NCBI RefSeq assembly: GCF_001661075.1
Contig: NZ_CP014870.1
Span: 1,550,001-1,614,000 of the forward strand
Direction of reading: 5' to 3'
Length of the DNA: 64,000 nucleotides
Origin: Pseudomonas silesiensis
GTDB taxonomy: Bacteria; Pseudomonadota; Gammaproteobacteria; Pseudomonadales; Pseudomonadaceae
Positions 26,402-37,527 of this stretch are shown in pieces (position 1 is the first letter of the stretch; every line of letters begins with the position of its first letter). Made by a program: the position numbers and the translations under genes. The notes under the pieces were generated by a model. That model was not told where the DNA came from. It ran no database searches and saw only the letters and a program-made list of their open reading frames with translations.

Positions 26402-27208
26402 ATGCTGCGTTTGAGCGCGCTTTATCGTTATCCGTTGAAATCCGGCAAGGGTGAGATCCTGCAGCAGGCCGGCCTGGACAAGCTTGGGCTGGAGGGGGAT
26501 CGACGCTGGATGTTGGTGGACGAGGCCAGCGGGCGGTTCCTGAGCCAGCGCGTAGTGGGGCAGATGAGTCAGCTGTCGGCGTTGTGGAACGCCCAAGGCG
26601 GCTTGACCCTTGGGGCGCCGGGCCGCTCACCGATTGATATCGCCTTGCCTGGCAATGACGCTGAACTGCGGGGCGTCACCATCTTTCGCGACAGTTTGCG
26701 GGTGCCCGATGCCGGTGATGAGGCAGGGGCCTGGGTCAGTGAATTCATTGGCAAGCCGACTCGCCTGGTGCAAATACCGCTCGAGCGCGCGCGGATCACC
26801 CAGGCGGGCTACGGCAAGGATGACGATCGGGTGGCTTTCGCCGACGGCTTTCCGCTGTTGCTGATCGGGCAGGCGTCCCTTGAGGATCTCTCGCAAAAAG
26901 TCGGGCAAGAGCTGGAGATGCTGCGTTTTCGTCCGAATCTGGTGATCGAGGGCACGCACGCCTACGCCGAAGATAGCTGGAAGCGTATCCGTATCGGCGA
27001 TGTCGAGTTTCGCGTGGTCAAGCCTTGTTCGCGCTGCATCCTGACCACCGTCGACCCGCAAACCGGCCTACGCAGCGATGATCGTGAACCTCTGGCGACT
27101 TTGCAGAAATACCGGGCCCAGGAAGAGGGCGCCATGTTCGGCCAGAATCTGGTCAATGATGGCAATGGCCAGCTCGAAGTCGGCATGCCGGTGACGATCC
27201 TGGAATAA
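26402..27208 (+). CDS. MOSC-domain protein (YcbX-like)
   Basis: This 268-residue protein has an N-terminal MOSC beta-barrel domain (LSALYRYPLKSGKG, GLEGDRRWMLVD) and a C-terminal MOSC domain with FRPNLVIEG and the molybdenum-ligand cysteine region VKPCSRCILTTVDPQTG. This is the layout of YcbX/mARC enzymes, which reduce N-hydroxylated compounds using molybdenum cofactor. It lacks the C-terminal ferredoxin domain of E. coli YcbX, so it would need a separate electron donor. Its cofactor could come from the mobA/moaB/moeA genes 3-5 kb away. Confidence 0.88.
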   Translation: MLRLSALYRYPLKSGKGEILQQAGLDKLGLEGDRRWMLVDEASGRFLSQRVVGQMSQLSALWNAQGGLTLGAPGRSPIDIALPGNDAELRGVTIFRDSLRVPDAGDEAGAWVSEFIGKPTRLVQIPLERARITQAGYGKDDDRVAFADGFPLLLIGQASLEDLSQKVGQELEMLRFRPNLVIEGTHAYAEDSWKRIRIGDVEFRVVKPCSRCILTTVDPQTGLRSDDREPLATLQKYRAQEEGAMFGQNLVNDGNGQLEVGMPVTILE

Positions 27209-27219
27209 TCGCGACAATT

Positions 27220-27255
27220 AAAAATGCCCGTGTCCTGGGACACGGGCATTTTTTT
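27220..27255. terminator. Bidirectional intrinsic terminator
   Basis: An A run, then ATGCCCGTGTC-CTGG-GACACGGGCAT, then a T run: an 11-bp perfect stem. It lies between the convergent MOSC gene and ppnP and can serve both. Confidence 0.93.
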
Positions 27256-27275
27256 GCGCCAGGAAACCCTGGGGT

Positions 27276-27560
27276 TTAGCCGCGGTATTCGCACAGGTAA
27301 GCGGTGTCGACAGCCACTTTCAACTGGAACTTGCTGTTGGCGGGTACGTTGAACTGGCTGCCCGCGGCGAAGGTTTCCCAATCGCTGCTGTCGGGCAGTT
27401 TGACGGTCAGGGCGCCGGTCACCACATGCATGATTTCACGCTGGCTGGTGCCGAACTCATATTCGCCCGGCGCCATGACGCCGATGGTCGCCGGACCTTC
27501 TGCGGTGCCAAAGGCGATCGACTTGACGGTGCCGTCGAAGTACTCGTTGACTTTAAACAT
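27276..27560 (-). CDS. ppnP: Pyrimidine/purine nucleoside phosphorylase PpnP
   Basis: This 94-residue single-cupin protein of the PpnP (YaiE/DUF1255) family catalyses phosphorolysis of several nucleosides. Length and motifs are standard: [17 protein letters not shown], the cupin segment [19 protein letters not shown] and [14 protein letters not shown] start at the ATG giving MFKVNEYF; upstream frame extension is not family-like. It is convergent with the MOSC gene and downstream of the exonuclease on the same strand. Confidence 0.94.
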   Translation of the reverse strand: MFKVNEYFDGTVKSIAFGTAEGPATIGVMAPGEYEFGTSQREIMHVVTGALTVKLPDSSDWETFAAGSQFNVPANSKFQLKVAVDTAYLCEYRG

Positions 27561-27629
27561 GGGCGATTCCTCGAAAAAGGGCTGAAAAAGGCTGGCCAGT
27601 ATGCACAAGGCCCTTGGCGCCGTCACGCT

Positions 27630-28172
27630 CTAGGCGGGGAAAACCAAGGGTAGAAGGCGTGCAGTATTGCGCGCATCCTCCAGCGCCCGGTGTTGCTGCC
27701 CGATGAATTGCATGCCCGCCAGTTGCAGGGCGCCGTTGAGCCCCAGGGGGCGTTCCAGCCGACGGGCCTTGGCAAAGCGCTGCTTGAGGTTCATGTGTGG
27801 CACCCGGCTCAGGATGCTGTCGAGTTGCAGGTGCTGCCATTCCTGCACCAGTTGTTTGCGGTCGTAGTCGCCCCAGCTGGCCCAGCCTTCCAGCCGCGCC
27901 TGATGCTGGTCGAGCCAGCGTTCGAACGACGGCCAGACTTCGCCGAGCGGCTCGGCCCCATCGACGTTGGCCTGGGTGATGTGGGTCAATTCCCGGCAGA
28001 ACGGTGTCAGCAAGGGCCGCCGCAGTGGCCGCACGAAGCGCTGGAATGAATCCAGTTCTCGCCCCTTGCGATCCACCAGCGTGGCACCGATTTCAATGAT
28101 TTCCATTTCCGTTACTGGCCAGCCACCCTCATCGGTGGTGGCCTCCAGATCAATGACCAGCCAGTGAGGCAT
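27630..28172 (-). CDS. DEDDh 3'-5' exonuclease
   Basis: The 180-residue protein is an RNase T/DNA-Q-type exonuclease close to the ERI1/KapD-like group. The catalytic acidic residues are in HWLVIDLEATTDEG (Asp-Glu), in WASWGDYDRKQL (Asp) and in QHRALEDARNTARL (His-Asp). The ATG at 28172 has AGGAA upstream and starts MPHWLVIDLEAT. A longer frame from 28220 is unlikely. Substrate (RNA or DNA) is not clear. Confidence 0.88.
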   Translation of the reverse strand: MPHWLVIDLEATTDEGGWPVTEMEIIEIGATLVDRKGRELDSFQRFVRPLRRPLLTPFCRELTHITQANVDGAEPLGEVWPSFERWLDQHQARLEGWASWGDYDRKQLVQEWQHLQLDSILSRVPHMNLKQRFAKARRLERPLGLNGALQLAGMQFIGQQHRALEDARNTARLLPLVFPA

Positions 28173-28243
28173 CGCAGGGTTCCTAGTATCCGCGTCCTGA
28201 TAGCGCTTGAGCGTAGCCAAACCTGGCGGATCCGCCTAGCGGC

Positions 28244-30211
<1,968 letters not shown>

Positions 30212-30260
30212 GGTCTGGTCCCTTGGTTTTGCGGTGGTTTTGCGGTGATTTTGAGGGCCT

Positions 30261-30287
30261 CTTCGCGGGCAAGCCTCGCTCCTACAG
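30261..30287. repeat. Single REP element overlapping the atuE stop
   Basis: CTTCGCGGGCAAGCCTCGCT and the next seven bases form one REP half-palindrome in the 70-base gap between atuE and atuF. It runs over the atuE stop codon (30282-30284). No inverted partner is visible nearby. Confidence 0.7.
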
Positions 30288-31079
30288 GGCCCATCCCGGC
30301 TTGCGCTTTTGCACAAAAGCCTGGGTCCCCTCGACCCCTTCAGCCCCGGTCACCGCGTCGCTGAACCACCCGGCCGCTTCATCGAGCAACGCATCCGCCG
30401 GCTGCCCCGCACTCGCCAGCAACAGCTGCTTGGTCCGCGCATTAGCCTCCGGTGCGCAGCACAACACATGGGCCAACACCTCCTCGAGCCGTTCGGCGAG
30501 AGCTTGCGCGTCATGTTCGACAAAATGCACCAGGCCGATCCGCTTGGCCTGGGTGCCATCGAAGCGCGCCGCCGTCAGGGCGAGCCGACGAGCCTGGGTC
30601 AGGCCGATGCGCTGGACCACGAACGGCGCGATCTGCGCGGGCAGCAAACCGAGACTGGTTTCCGGCAGGCCGAATTGCGCCTGATGATCGGCCAGGGCGA
30701 CGTCGCTGACGCAGGCCAGGCCCAAGCCACCGCCGAGCACCGCGCCTTGCAGCACCGTGATGACCACTTGTGGCGCGTGCTGCACGGCTTGCAGCAGCGT
30801 GCCGAACGCACGGTTCAATTCTCGGCAGGCGGTGGGGCCTTGAACGTGGGCGTGGGCCATGTCCTTGATGTCGCCGCCGGCACAGAAATGTCCGCCGGCA
30901 CCGCCGATGACCAGCGCACGCACCGTCCGGTCTTCGTGTACCGCTGTCAGCACCGCGCGCAGTTCGCCGACCATCTGCAGGCTCATGGCGTTACGGCTGT
31001 CGGGGCGGTTGAGGGTGATGTGCAGGACGCCGTTGTGCAGTTCCAGCAGCAGGGTCTGGCAAACCGGCAAGGTGCTCAT
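30282..31079 (-). CDS. atuE: Isohexenylglutaconyl-CoA hydratase AtuE
   Basis: This 265-residue crotonase-fold protein has HITLNRPDSRNAMSLQM, the oxyanion-hole segment GAGGHFCAGGDIKDM, the second oxyanion element QGAVLGGGLGLACVSD, and FGLPETSLGLLPAQ with a catalytic Glu. In the Atu pathway it hydrates isohexenylglutaconyl-CoA, the product of geranyl-CoA carboxylase. The ATG overlaps the atuD stop (ATGA). The C-terminus ends inside a REP element that supplies the stop codon. Confidence 0.86.
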   Translation of the reverse strand: MSTLPVCQTLLLELHNGVLHITLNRPDSRNAMSLQMVGELRAVLTAVHEDRTVRALVIGGAGGHFCAGGDIKDMAHAHVQGPTACRELNRAFGTLLQAVQHAPQVVITVLQGAVLGGGLGLACVSDVALADHQAQFGLPETSLGLLPAQIAPFVVQRIGLTQARRLALTAARFDGTQAKRIGLVHFVEHDAQALAERLEEVLAHVLCCAPEANARTKQLLLASAGQPADALLDEAAGWFSDAVTGAEGVEGTQAFVQKRKPGWAL

Positions 31080-32233
31080 TGTTTTTTCCCCGGCAGGATG
31101 CCCATGAGTTTGCAGATGATCCCCAGCATGATCTCGTCGGCCCCGCCGCCGATCGACACCAGCCGCACATCGCGGTAGGCCCGGGCCACCGGGTTGTCCC
31201 ACATGAAGCCCATGCCGCCCCAGTATTGCAAGCAACTGTCGCTGACTTCGCGGCCCAGGCGACCGGCCTTGAGTTTGGCCATCGACGCCAGGCGGGTGAC
31301 GTCCTGGCCTTTGATGTATTGCTCGGTGGCCTGATAGACCAAGGCTCGCAGGCATTCGATTTCGGTTTGCAGCTCGGCCAGGCGGAAGTGAATCACCTGG
31401 TTGTCGATCAGTGCGTTGCCGAAGGTCTTGCGCTCCTTGCAGTACTCGATGGTGCTGTCGATGCAGTATTCCAGACCCTTGATCATGTTGGCCGCGCCGA
31501 ACAGGCGTTCTTCCTGGAACTGCAGCATCTGCATCATGAAGCCCGCGCCTTCGTGGCCGATGCGGTTGCGTTGCGGTACGCGCACGTTGTCGAAAAACAC
31601 CTGGGCGGTTTCCGAACTGCGCATGCCGAGCTTGTCCAGGTTCGAACCGAGGCTGATCCCGGGGCTGTTCATCGGCACCATGATCAGCGATTTGTTGAGG
31701 TGCGGTTTGTCGTCCGAGGTGTTGGCCAGCAGGCACATGAAATCGGCGCTCGGCGAATTGGTGATCCACATCTTGGCGCCATTGATCACGTAGTCATCGC
31801 CGTCCTTGCGGGCGCTGGTTTTCAATCCCGCCACGTCGGAACCGGCGCCGACTTCGGAGACGCCGATGCAGCCGACCTGCTCGCCGGTGATCGCCGGGCG
31901 GAGGAATTCTTCGCGCAGTTCATCGGAACCGAAACGCGCCAGCGCCGGGGTGCACATGTCGGTCTGCACCCCGATGGACATCGGGATGCCGCCGCAATGA
32001 ATAGTGCCGAACGCTTCGGCGGCGACGATCGAGTAGCTGTAGTCGAGCCCCATGCCACCGAATTTTTCCGGCTTGGAGATCCCCAGCAAGCCGAGCTCGC
32101 CAGCCTTGCGGAAAACCTCGTGGATGGGAAAGCGCCCGGCCCTTTCCCATTCCTCGACGTGAGGGTTGATCTCGTGGTCGACGAATTGGCGGACGGTGCG
32201 GCGCAGTGCTTCGTGTTCCTGGGTGAAGATCAT
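31076..32233 (-). CDS. atuD: Citronellyl-CoA dehydrogenase AtuD
   Basis: This 385-residue FAD-dependent acyl-CoA dehydrogenase has the signatures IGVSEVGAGSDVAGLKT, the flavin segment KMWITNSPSADFMCLL, LGMRSSETAQVFFDNV, and the C-terminal QYWGGMGFMWDNPVARAYRD. It would oxidise citronellyl-CoA to geranyl-CoA. The N-terminus MIFTQEHEALRRTVRQFV resembles P. aeruginosa AtuD. It sits between atuC (26-base gap) and atuE (4-base overlap). LiuA-like isovaleryl-CoA dehydrogenase is the main alternative. Confidence 0.88.
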   Translation of the reverse strand: MIFTQEHEALRRTVRQFVDHEINPHVEEWERAGRFPIHEVFRKAGELGLLGISKPEKFGGMGLDYSYSIVAAEAFGTIHCGGIPMSIGVQTDMCTPALARFGSDELREEFLRPAITGEQVGCIGVSEVGAGSDVAGLKTSARKDGDDYVINGAKMWITNSPSADFMCLLANTSDDKPHLNKSLIMVPMNSPGISLGSNLDKLGMRSSETAQVFFDNVRVPQRNRIGHEGAGFMMQMLQFQEERLFGAANMIKGLEYCIDSTIEYCKERKTFGNALIDNQVIHFRLAELQTEIECLRALVYQATEQYIKGQDVTRLASMAKLKAGRLGREVSDSCLQYWGGMGFMWDNPVARAYRDVRLVSIGGGADEIMLGIICKLMGILPGKKQ

Positions 32234-32259
32234 TTTTTATTGTTCTCCTCTGATCGCCC

Positions 32260-33876
32260 TTAGAAGCGGGCTACGCCAAAACTGTTGGCTTGCAGTGATC
32301 GCACTTCGGCTTCATGACAAATATCCAGCAAGTACCCGAGCAACGTCCGGGTATCCCGCGGATCGATCAACCCGTCGTCCCACAGACTGGCACTGCCATA
32401 CAGCGCGGTCGACTGGCTGTCGAGCTTTTGCGCGGTGACCTTCTCCAGCATGTCGAGCATTGTCGGATCGGGCACCAACCCGTCCTTGAGCTGTTTGGCT
32501 TCGGTGACGATCCGCAACACTTTGCCGGCCTGGGCGCCACCCATGACCGCGGTGCGGCTGTTGGGCCAGGCAAAGATGAAGCGCGGGTCGAGGCCGCGGC
32601 CGCACATCGCGTAATTGCCGGCGCCATAGGAGCCGCCGACGACAATGGTCAGTTTCGGCACCCGGGCATTGGCCACCGCCTGGATCATCTTGGCGCCGTG
32701 CTTGATCACGCCTTGTTGTTCCGCTTCGGTGCCGACCATGAACCCGGTGGTGTTGTGGAAAAACAGCAACGGCGCCTGGCTCTGGTCGCAGAGCTGGATG
32801 AACTGCGCCGCCTTGCTCGCACCCTTGGGGGTGATCGGGCCGTTGTTGCCGATGAAGCCACAGGCGCGGCCCTGGATCTGCAGATGACCGCAGACGGTTT
32901 GCTGATCGAACTCGCCCTTGAATTCGAGGAAGTTCGAACCGTCGGCAACCCGTGCGATGATTTCACGCACGTCGTAAGGTTTTTTCGGATCGTCCGGGAT
33001 CAGCCCCAACAGTTCATCGATGGGGTAGAGCGGTTCTTCCCAGTGTCGCGCCACCGTTGAAGGCAGCCGGGAATTCCAGGGCAACAACCGGACGATCTCC
33101 CGCACCTGGCGCACGCCATCGGCATCGTTCTCGGCCAGGTATTCAGCGGTGCCGGCGATTTGCGCGTGCATCCGGGCGCCACCCAGTTCTTCATCCGTGG
33201 CGATTTCGCCGGTGGCCGCCTTGAGCAGCGGCGGGCCAGCCAGAAACAGCTTGGCCTTGCCGCGCACCACCACGACGTAATCCGACAGCCCCGGTTGATA
33301 CGCCCCGCCAGCGGTCGCCGAACCGTGAACCACGGTGATCTGTGGCAGGCCCATGGCCGACATCCGCGCCTGGTTGGCAAAGCTGCGCGCGCCCTCGACG
33401 AAAATCTCCGCCGCGTAATTGAGGTTGGCGCCGCCGCTTTCGGCAAGTGTGATCACCGGCAGTTTGTTTTCCATGGCGATCTGTTGCAGGCGCAGGGATT
33501 TTTTCAGACCGCTGGGGGAAATGGTCCCCCCCTTGATCGCACTGTTGTTCGCCACCACCAGCACCCGCACCCCGGACACATAACCGATCCCGGCGATCAG
33601 GCCGCCACCGGCCGAGCTGCCATCCTTGTCGTCGTGCAACTTGTAGCCGGCCAGGCTCGCCAGTTCGAGGAAGGGGGCACCGGGGTCGAGCAGCAGGTTG
33701 AGGCGTTCGCGGGGCAGCAGTTGGCCGCGCTTCTCGAACCTGGCTTTGGCCTGGGCGGCTTTATCCAGCAGGTTCTGTTCGAGCTGGCGGACGTGCTCGA
33801 TGCCCACCAGCATCGCCGCACGATTGCGGGCGAACGGGGCGCTGCAGGGGTCCACTTGCGACTGGATCACCGGCAT
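32260..33876 (-). CDS. atuC: Geranyl-CoA carboxylase, beta subunit AtuC
   Basis: This is a 538-residue carboxyltransferase beta chain, the family's usual length. Crotonase-like N-terminal and C-terminal halves are marked by LAESGGANLNYAAEIF, VVHGSATAGGAYQPGLSDY, and GFMVGTEAEQQGVIKHGAKM, VVGGSYGAGNYAMCGRG. It reads FANQA where the methylcrotonyl enzyme has a bulky FFNQA/FYNQA as I remember it. A smaller residue there would suit the longer geranyl chain. The start is ATG with AAGGA upstream; a GTG at 33900 is possible. The gap upstream to atuA holds only the 39-codon atuB-like remnant. Confidence 0.88.
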   Translation of the reverse strand: MPVIQSQVDPCSAPFARNRAAMLVGIEHVRQLEQNLLDKAAQAKARFEKRGQLLPRERLNLLLDPGAPFLELASLAGYKLHDDKDGSSAGGGLIAGIGYVSGVRVLVVANNSAIKGGTISPSGLKKSLRLQQIAMENKLPVITLAESGGANLNYAAEIFVEGARSFANQARMSAMGLPQITVVHGSATAGGAYQPGLSDYVVVVRGKAKLFLAGPPLLKAATGEIATDEELGGARMHAQIAGTAEYLAENDADGVRQVREIVRLLPWNSRLPSTVARHWEEPLYPIDELLGLIPDDPKKPYDVREIIARVADGSNFLEFKGEFDQQTVCGHLQIQGRACGFIGNNGPITPKGASKAAQFIQLCDQSQAPLLFFHNTTGFMVGTEAEQQGVIKHGAKMIQAVANARVPKLTIVVGGSYGAGNYAMCGRGLDPRFIFAWPNSRTAVMGGAQAGKVLRIVTEAKQLKDGLVPDPTMLDMLEKVTAQKLDSQSTALYGSASLWDDGLIDPRDTRTLLGYLLDICHEAEVRSLQANSFGVARF

Positions 33877-33986
33877 GGCTTGTTCCTTGTTCTTGAGCAC
33901 ATCGGGCCGCGCTTGCGGATCAGTTGGCTGACCGGATTGTGTTGGCCGGCAAACACATCGGTTTTGAAGATCGAATCGTGGGCCAC
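33867..33986 (-). pseudogene. Probable remnant of atuB (short-chain dehydrogenase)
   Basis: A GTG twelve bases after the atuA stop, with AGGAC in good ribosome-site position, opens a frame of 39 codons beginning VAHDSIFKTDVFAGQ. In P. aeruginosa atuB, a short-chain dehydrogenase, sits exactly here. The first 15 residues read like the N-terminus of such an enzyme just before the TGGGxGIG nucleotide loop. That loop and all later motifs are missing, and the frame then runs on as HNPVSQLIRKRGPM and stops inside atuC. The simplest reading is a deletion that removed nearly all of atuB and kept its start signals. It could instead be a short unrelated peptide; I have no alignment. Confidence 0.55.
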
Positions 33987-33998
33987 GGCGGCTGTCCT

Positions 33999-35801
33999 CT
34001 AGTTGACCTGGTCGGCGATGTGCTGCGGCACCGGAATCTGGATGTCCAGCAGTTGTTGGGCAAAAGCCTTGCCTTGCGGATCGATGCGCAGGCTGGCCAC
34101 ACCGCCTCCACCCAGAGCATTTTCCAGCAGAAAGTTAAGGCTGTGGGTGGCGGGCAGGTACCAGCGCTCGACTCGCCCATGGACCGGGTCGAGGACATGG
34201 CTCATCCAGTCGACGATCACTTCCGGGGTCAAGGCTTCGGCGATCCATGGCAGGTAGTCGGGGTCGCGCGCCATGACCCCGATATTGCTGTGATTGCCCT
34301 TGTCGCCGGAGCGCGCCACCGCGAGCTTGATCAGGGGGACGCTGGCGTCGGCCAGGCCGGTGGGTTTGGGCGGGTCCAGGGGGATGGGCAAATTCGCGGT
34401 GTCGAGTCTGTCGACGGCGGGCAGGGCACACGGATGGCGCTGGCCGGCGAGGTCGATCTGCAGGGGACAGGCGCTTTTGTCGATGAGGAACGAGAACAGC
34501 CGGATCAGCGGATACACGGTCGGTCGCCCGCCGACGATCCCGGTCAGCCCCGGCGCCATGCCGGTGGCGGCCTGGGCGATTTCCCGGGAGAACAGGGTCA
34601 GTGCCTGTTTGTCCGGATGGCGTACGGCGAGCTTGATCACCACTTCGCGGCTGTCCTGGCGCTGGCCATGGGGACCATAGGTGGCCTCGCTGCCCAGCAG
34701 TTCGATGTTGACCTCAGTGTAAGGTGCCCAGCCGCGCTGGCTGAACATTTGCGCGGTCTTGTCGATGATCGCTGCGCTGACCCGGCGCGCCTTGTCGACC
34801 GCATCGATCCCGGCGATCAGGCAACTGGCGGTGCAACGGAAACCGTCCGGGTAAGTCGCGCTGACCTTGTACTGACCGGTCGGTGGCAAGCCCTTGGCGC
34901 CGTGCACCTGAACCGCGTTCTTGCCTTGTTGCACCAGTTTGACCTGAGTGAAATCACAGACCACGTCTGGCAGCAGATAAGCCTGCGGGTCGCCGATTTC
35001 ATACAGCAATTGCTCACCGACGGTCAGTGGCGTGACCAGGCCGCCGGAGCCTTCGGGTTTGCTGACGATGAACTGGCTGTCGGCGCTGACTTCAACGATG
35101 GGAAAGCCGATATGTTCGTAGTTGGGCACATCGCGCCAATCGGTGAAGTTGCCACCGGTGCACTGGGCGCCGCATTCGATGAGGTGGCCAGCCAGCGCCG
35201 CCTGGGCGAGTTTGTCGTAGTCGTGCCAGGACCAGCCGAATTCGTGCACCAGCGCGGCACTGACCACGGCGCTGTCGACTACGCGCCCGGTAATCACGAT
35301 GTCCGCGCCCAGGCGCAGCGCCTCGACTATGCCCGGCGCGCCGAGGTAGGCGTTGGTCGAGACGAACATCGGTGGCAGGGGGGCGCCGCTGAACATTTCC
35401 TGCAGGCCAAGGCCGCTCAGCTGTTTGAACTGCGGTTGCAGGTCGTCACCCAGCAGCACGGCGATTTTCAGCGCCACCCCGGCCTGGTCGCAGGCTGCCT
35501 GCAGGGCAGCGGCGCAAGCGTGTGGGTTGACCCCGCCGGCATTGCTGATGACGCGAATGTTCTGTTCGGCGAGCTGAGCGAGCAGCGGGCTGAGGATTTC
35601 GATGAAGTCGCTGGCGTAACCGGCCCGGGGGTCTTTCATCCGTGCGCCGGCCATGATCGACATCGTGACCTCGGCCAGGTAGTCGAACACCAGATAGTCC
35701 AGGCGCCCCCCTGTCACCAGTTGCGCGGCGGCGGTGGAGGTGTCGCCCCAGAAGGCGCTGGCGCAACCGATGCGAAGTGTTTTGGAGCCCGTCAACGCCA
35801 T
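33999..35801 (-). CDS. atuA: Acyclic terpene utilisation protein AtuA (DUF1446)
   Basis: This 600-residue protein has an AtuA N-terminal domain ([40 protein letters not shown] split here) of about 450 residues and the small C-terminal AtuA-like domain (about 500-600; [22 protein letters not shown]). It is essential for growth on citronellol in P. aeruginosa, but its reaction is not established. The start at 35801 follows a strong GGAGG. A longer frame upstream enters the operator and is discarded. First gene of the cluster, divergent from atuR and expected to be repressed by it. Confidence 0.92.
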   Translation of the reverse strand: MALTGSKTLRIGCASAFWGDTSTAAAQLVTGGRLDYLVFDYLAEVTMSIMAGARMKDPRAGYASDFIEILSPLLAQLAEQNIRVISNAGGVNPHACAAALQAACDQAGVALKIAVLLGDDLQPQFKQLSGLGLQEMFSGAPLPPMFVSTNAYLGAPGIVEALRLGADIVITGRVVDSAVVSAALVHEFGWSWHDYDKLAQAALAGHLIECGAQCTGGNFTDWRDVPNYEHIGFPIVEVSADSQFIVSKPEGSGGLVTPLTVGEQLLYEIGDPQAYLLPDVVCDFTQVKLVQQGKNAVQVHGAKGLPPTGQYKVSATYPDGFRCTASCLIAGIDAVDKARRVSAAIIDKTAQMFSQRGWAPYTEVNIELLGSEATYGPHGQRQDSREVVIKLAVRHPDKQALTLFSREIAQAATGMAPGLTGIVGGRPTVYPLIRLFSFLIDKSACPLQIDLAGQRHPCALPAVDRLDTANLPIPLDPPKPTGLADASVPLIKLAVARSGDKGNHSNIGVMARDPDYLPWIAEALTPEVIVDWMSHVLDPVHGRVERWYLPATHSLNFLLENALGGGGVASLRIDPQGKAFAQQLLDIQIPVPQHIADQVN

Positions 35802-35832
35802 AGCCACCTCCGTCAGAAGAACATCGAGACTA

Positions 35833-35891
35833 CCAAGCAAGCGCTTGGTTTGTAAACGGCTAAACTATCTTCTGCCCGAGCGCTTGCTTGG
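35833..35891. promoter_or_regulatory. AtuR operator: two inverted 13-bp repeats
   Basis: CCAAGCAAGCGCT at 35833-35845 and its exact reverse complement AGCGCTTGCTTGG at 35879-35891 lie 33 bases apart between atuA and atuR. Two 13-bp inverted repeats in the same place are the reported AtuR binding sites in P. aeruginosa. They flank the region where the atuA and atuR promoters should be. Confidence 0.82.
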
Positions 35892-35979
35892 TGGCCCCCC
35901 GCCAGCTTAAATTGCCCGCGCAACCCGCTGGTTTCGCGGTGAGCGGCGTCTTGGATTGATCGACTGTAGGAGAGAATGG

Positions 35980-36627
35980 GTGGACGAGCAAAAAGCCCTT
36001 AGGGTGATGCGCGAATTGGTCGACAACGGCCAATTGACCGACCCGGACAGCGCCCGCGGCAATCTGCTGCAAGTGGCGGCCCACCTGTTTCGCAACAAAG
36101 GCTACGAGCGCACCACCGTGCGTGATCTGGCCAGTGCCGTCGGCATCCAGTCCGGCAGTATTTTTCATCACTTCAAAAGCAAGGACGAGATCCTGCGGGC
36201 GGTGATGGAGGAGACCATTCGCTATAACACGGCGTTGATGCGCGCGGAACTGGCCGAGGCTACCAGCGTGCGCGAGCGGGTGCTGGCACTGATTCGGTGC
36301 GAATTGCAGTCGATCATGGGCGGCAGCGGCGAGGCCATGGCGGTGCTGGTGTATGAATGGCGTTCGCTCTCCGAAGCAGGGCAGGCGCAGGTGCTGGCCC
36401 TGCGCGACATCTACGAAGATCTGTGGCTGCAGGTGCTGGGGGAGGCCAAGGACGCCGGGTTTATCCGCGGCGATGTGTTCATTACCCGGCGGTTCCTGAC
36501 CGGTGCACTGTCCTGGACCACCACCTGGTTTCGCGCCGGCGGCAGCCTGAGCCTCGATCAATTGGCCGATGAAGCGTTGATTCTGGTGCTGGCAGAGAAA
36601 CATCAGGATTGTCCGAAACACGACTAG
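35980..36627 (+). CDS. atuR: TetR-family repressor AtuR
   Basis: This 215-residue TetR regulator has its helix-turn-helix at about residues 25-65: NLLQVAAHLFRNKGYERTTV then RDLASAVGIQSGSIFHHFKS. The C-terminal ligand domain is typical in size. The GTG at 35980 has AGGAGA seven bases upstream, and an upstream TTG in frame has no such site. It is divergent from atuA and faces the inverted repeats at 35833-35891. It should repress the atu genes until a terpene-CoA intermediate binds. Confidence 0.88.
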   Translation: MDEQKALRVMRELVDNGQLTDPDSARGNLLQVAAHLFRNKGYERTTVRDLASAVGIQSGSIFHHFKSKDEILRAVMEETIRYNTALMRAELAEATSVRERVLALIRCELQSIMGGSGEAMAVLVYEWRSLSEAGQAQVLALRDIYEDLWLQVLGEAKDAGFIRGDVFITRRFLTGALSWTTTWFRAGGSLSLDQLADEALILVLAEKHQDCPKHD

Positions 36628-36697
36628 ACTGGTGAAGTGGCTGAAACCACCTGACTTGAATGCATTCAAGCGTATTTTCTTGGGAGTGGGTTGTTTG

Positions 36698-37492
36698 ATG
36701 TCATCGCCAATTCGGACGGCCTCGGTAGTTTTACTGGCGGCGCTTTCGTCATTATGGATAGTGCCATCCCAGGCTGCGCAACTGGTGCGCATTGGCGCCG
36801 CGCATTTCCCGCCCTACACGGTGCGCCCGGAAACCGGTGCCGACACGGGCCTGTTGCCGCAATTGGTCGAGGCGCTCAATGCCTTGCAAAGCGACTATCA
36901 ATTTGTCCTGGTGCCGACTTCCATTCCCCGACGCTTCGGTGACTTCAAACAAGCCCGGGTGGACATGGCGATCTTCGAGAACCCGGACTGGGGCTGGAAG
37001 GACATTCCCCACATCACCGTCGACATGGGCCTGGAAGACGCCGAGATTTTTGTAGCGCAACGCGAGCCCGGCCGTCAGCAAAGCTATTTTGCCAATCTCG
37101 CCGGTAAACGCCTGGCGCTGTTCAGCGGCTATCACTACGAATTTTCCAATTTCAATGCCGACCCGAAATTTCTCGCGCAGAACTACAACGCCACGCTGAC
37201 CTATTCCCATGACAGCAACCTGTTGATGGTGCTGCGCGGGCGAGCGGACATTGCCCTCGTGACGCGCTCGTATTTAAGCGACTACCTGCTGCGCAACCAG
37301 CAGGTCGCCGATCAGTTGCTGGTGTCGCAGCGGGTCGACCAGATCTATCACCACTACGCCATCCTCCGCCCGACGGCGCCCATCAGTGGCGCTGCATTTG
37401 GCGAGTTGCTGCAAGACTTGCGCGAGAACGGCCAGATGCTGAAGATTTTTGAACCGTACAGAATTGCCGTGGTGCCGGTGCCCGGTAACTGA
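36698..37492 (+). CDS. Periplasmic solute-binding protein (SBP_bac_3 type)
   Basis: This 264-residue protein begins with a signal peptide (MSSPIRTASVVLLAALSS then VPSQAAQ, cleavage near residue 28) followed by an amino-acid-binding-type periplasmic fold: RIGAAHFPPYTVRPETG, then SIPRRFGDFKQARVDMAIFE and LALFSGYHYEFSNF. No transporter genes adjoin it. Such orphan binding proteins in Pseudomonas may serve transporters elsewhere or signalling. A longer frame from 36632 exists, but GGGAG lies upstream of this ATG. Confidence 0.82.
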   Translation: MSSPIRTASVVLLAALSSLWIVPSQAAQLVRIGAAHFPPYTVRPETGADTGLLPQLVEALNALQSDYQFVLVPTSIPRRFGDFKQARVDMAIFENPDWGWKDIPHITVDMGLEDAEIFVAQREPGRQQSYFANLAGKRLALFSGYHYEFSNFNADPKFLAQNYNATLTYSHDSNLLMVLRGRADIALVTRSYLSDYLLRNQQVADQLLVSQRVDQIYHHYAILRPTAPISGAAFGELLQDLRENGQMLKIFEPYRIAVVPVPGN

Positions 37493-37527
37493 AATCGCGC
37501 CACAGGTCGCAATTGAGCGACTTCTCT

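Noticed and set aside
36632..36697. Upstream extension of the solute-binding protein gene
   Set aside because: The added 22 residues would put a soluble stretch before the signal peptide. The later ATG with GGGAG fits better.
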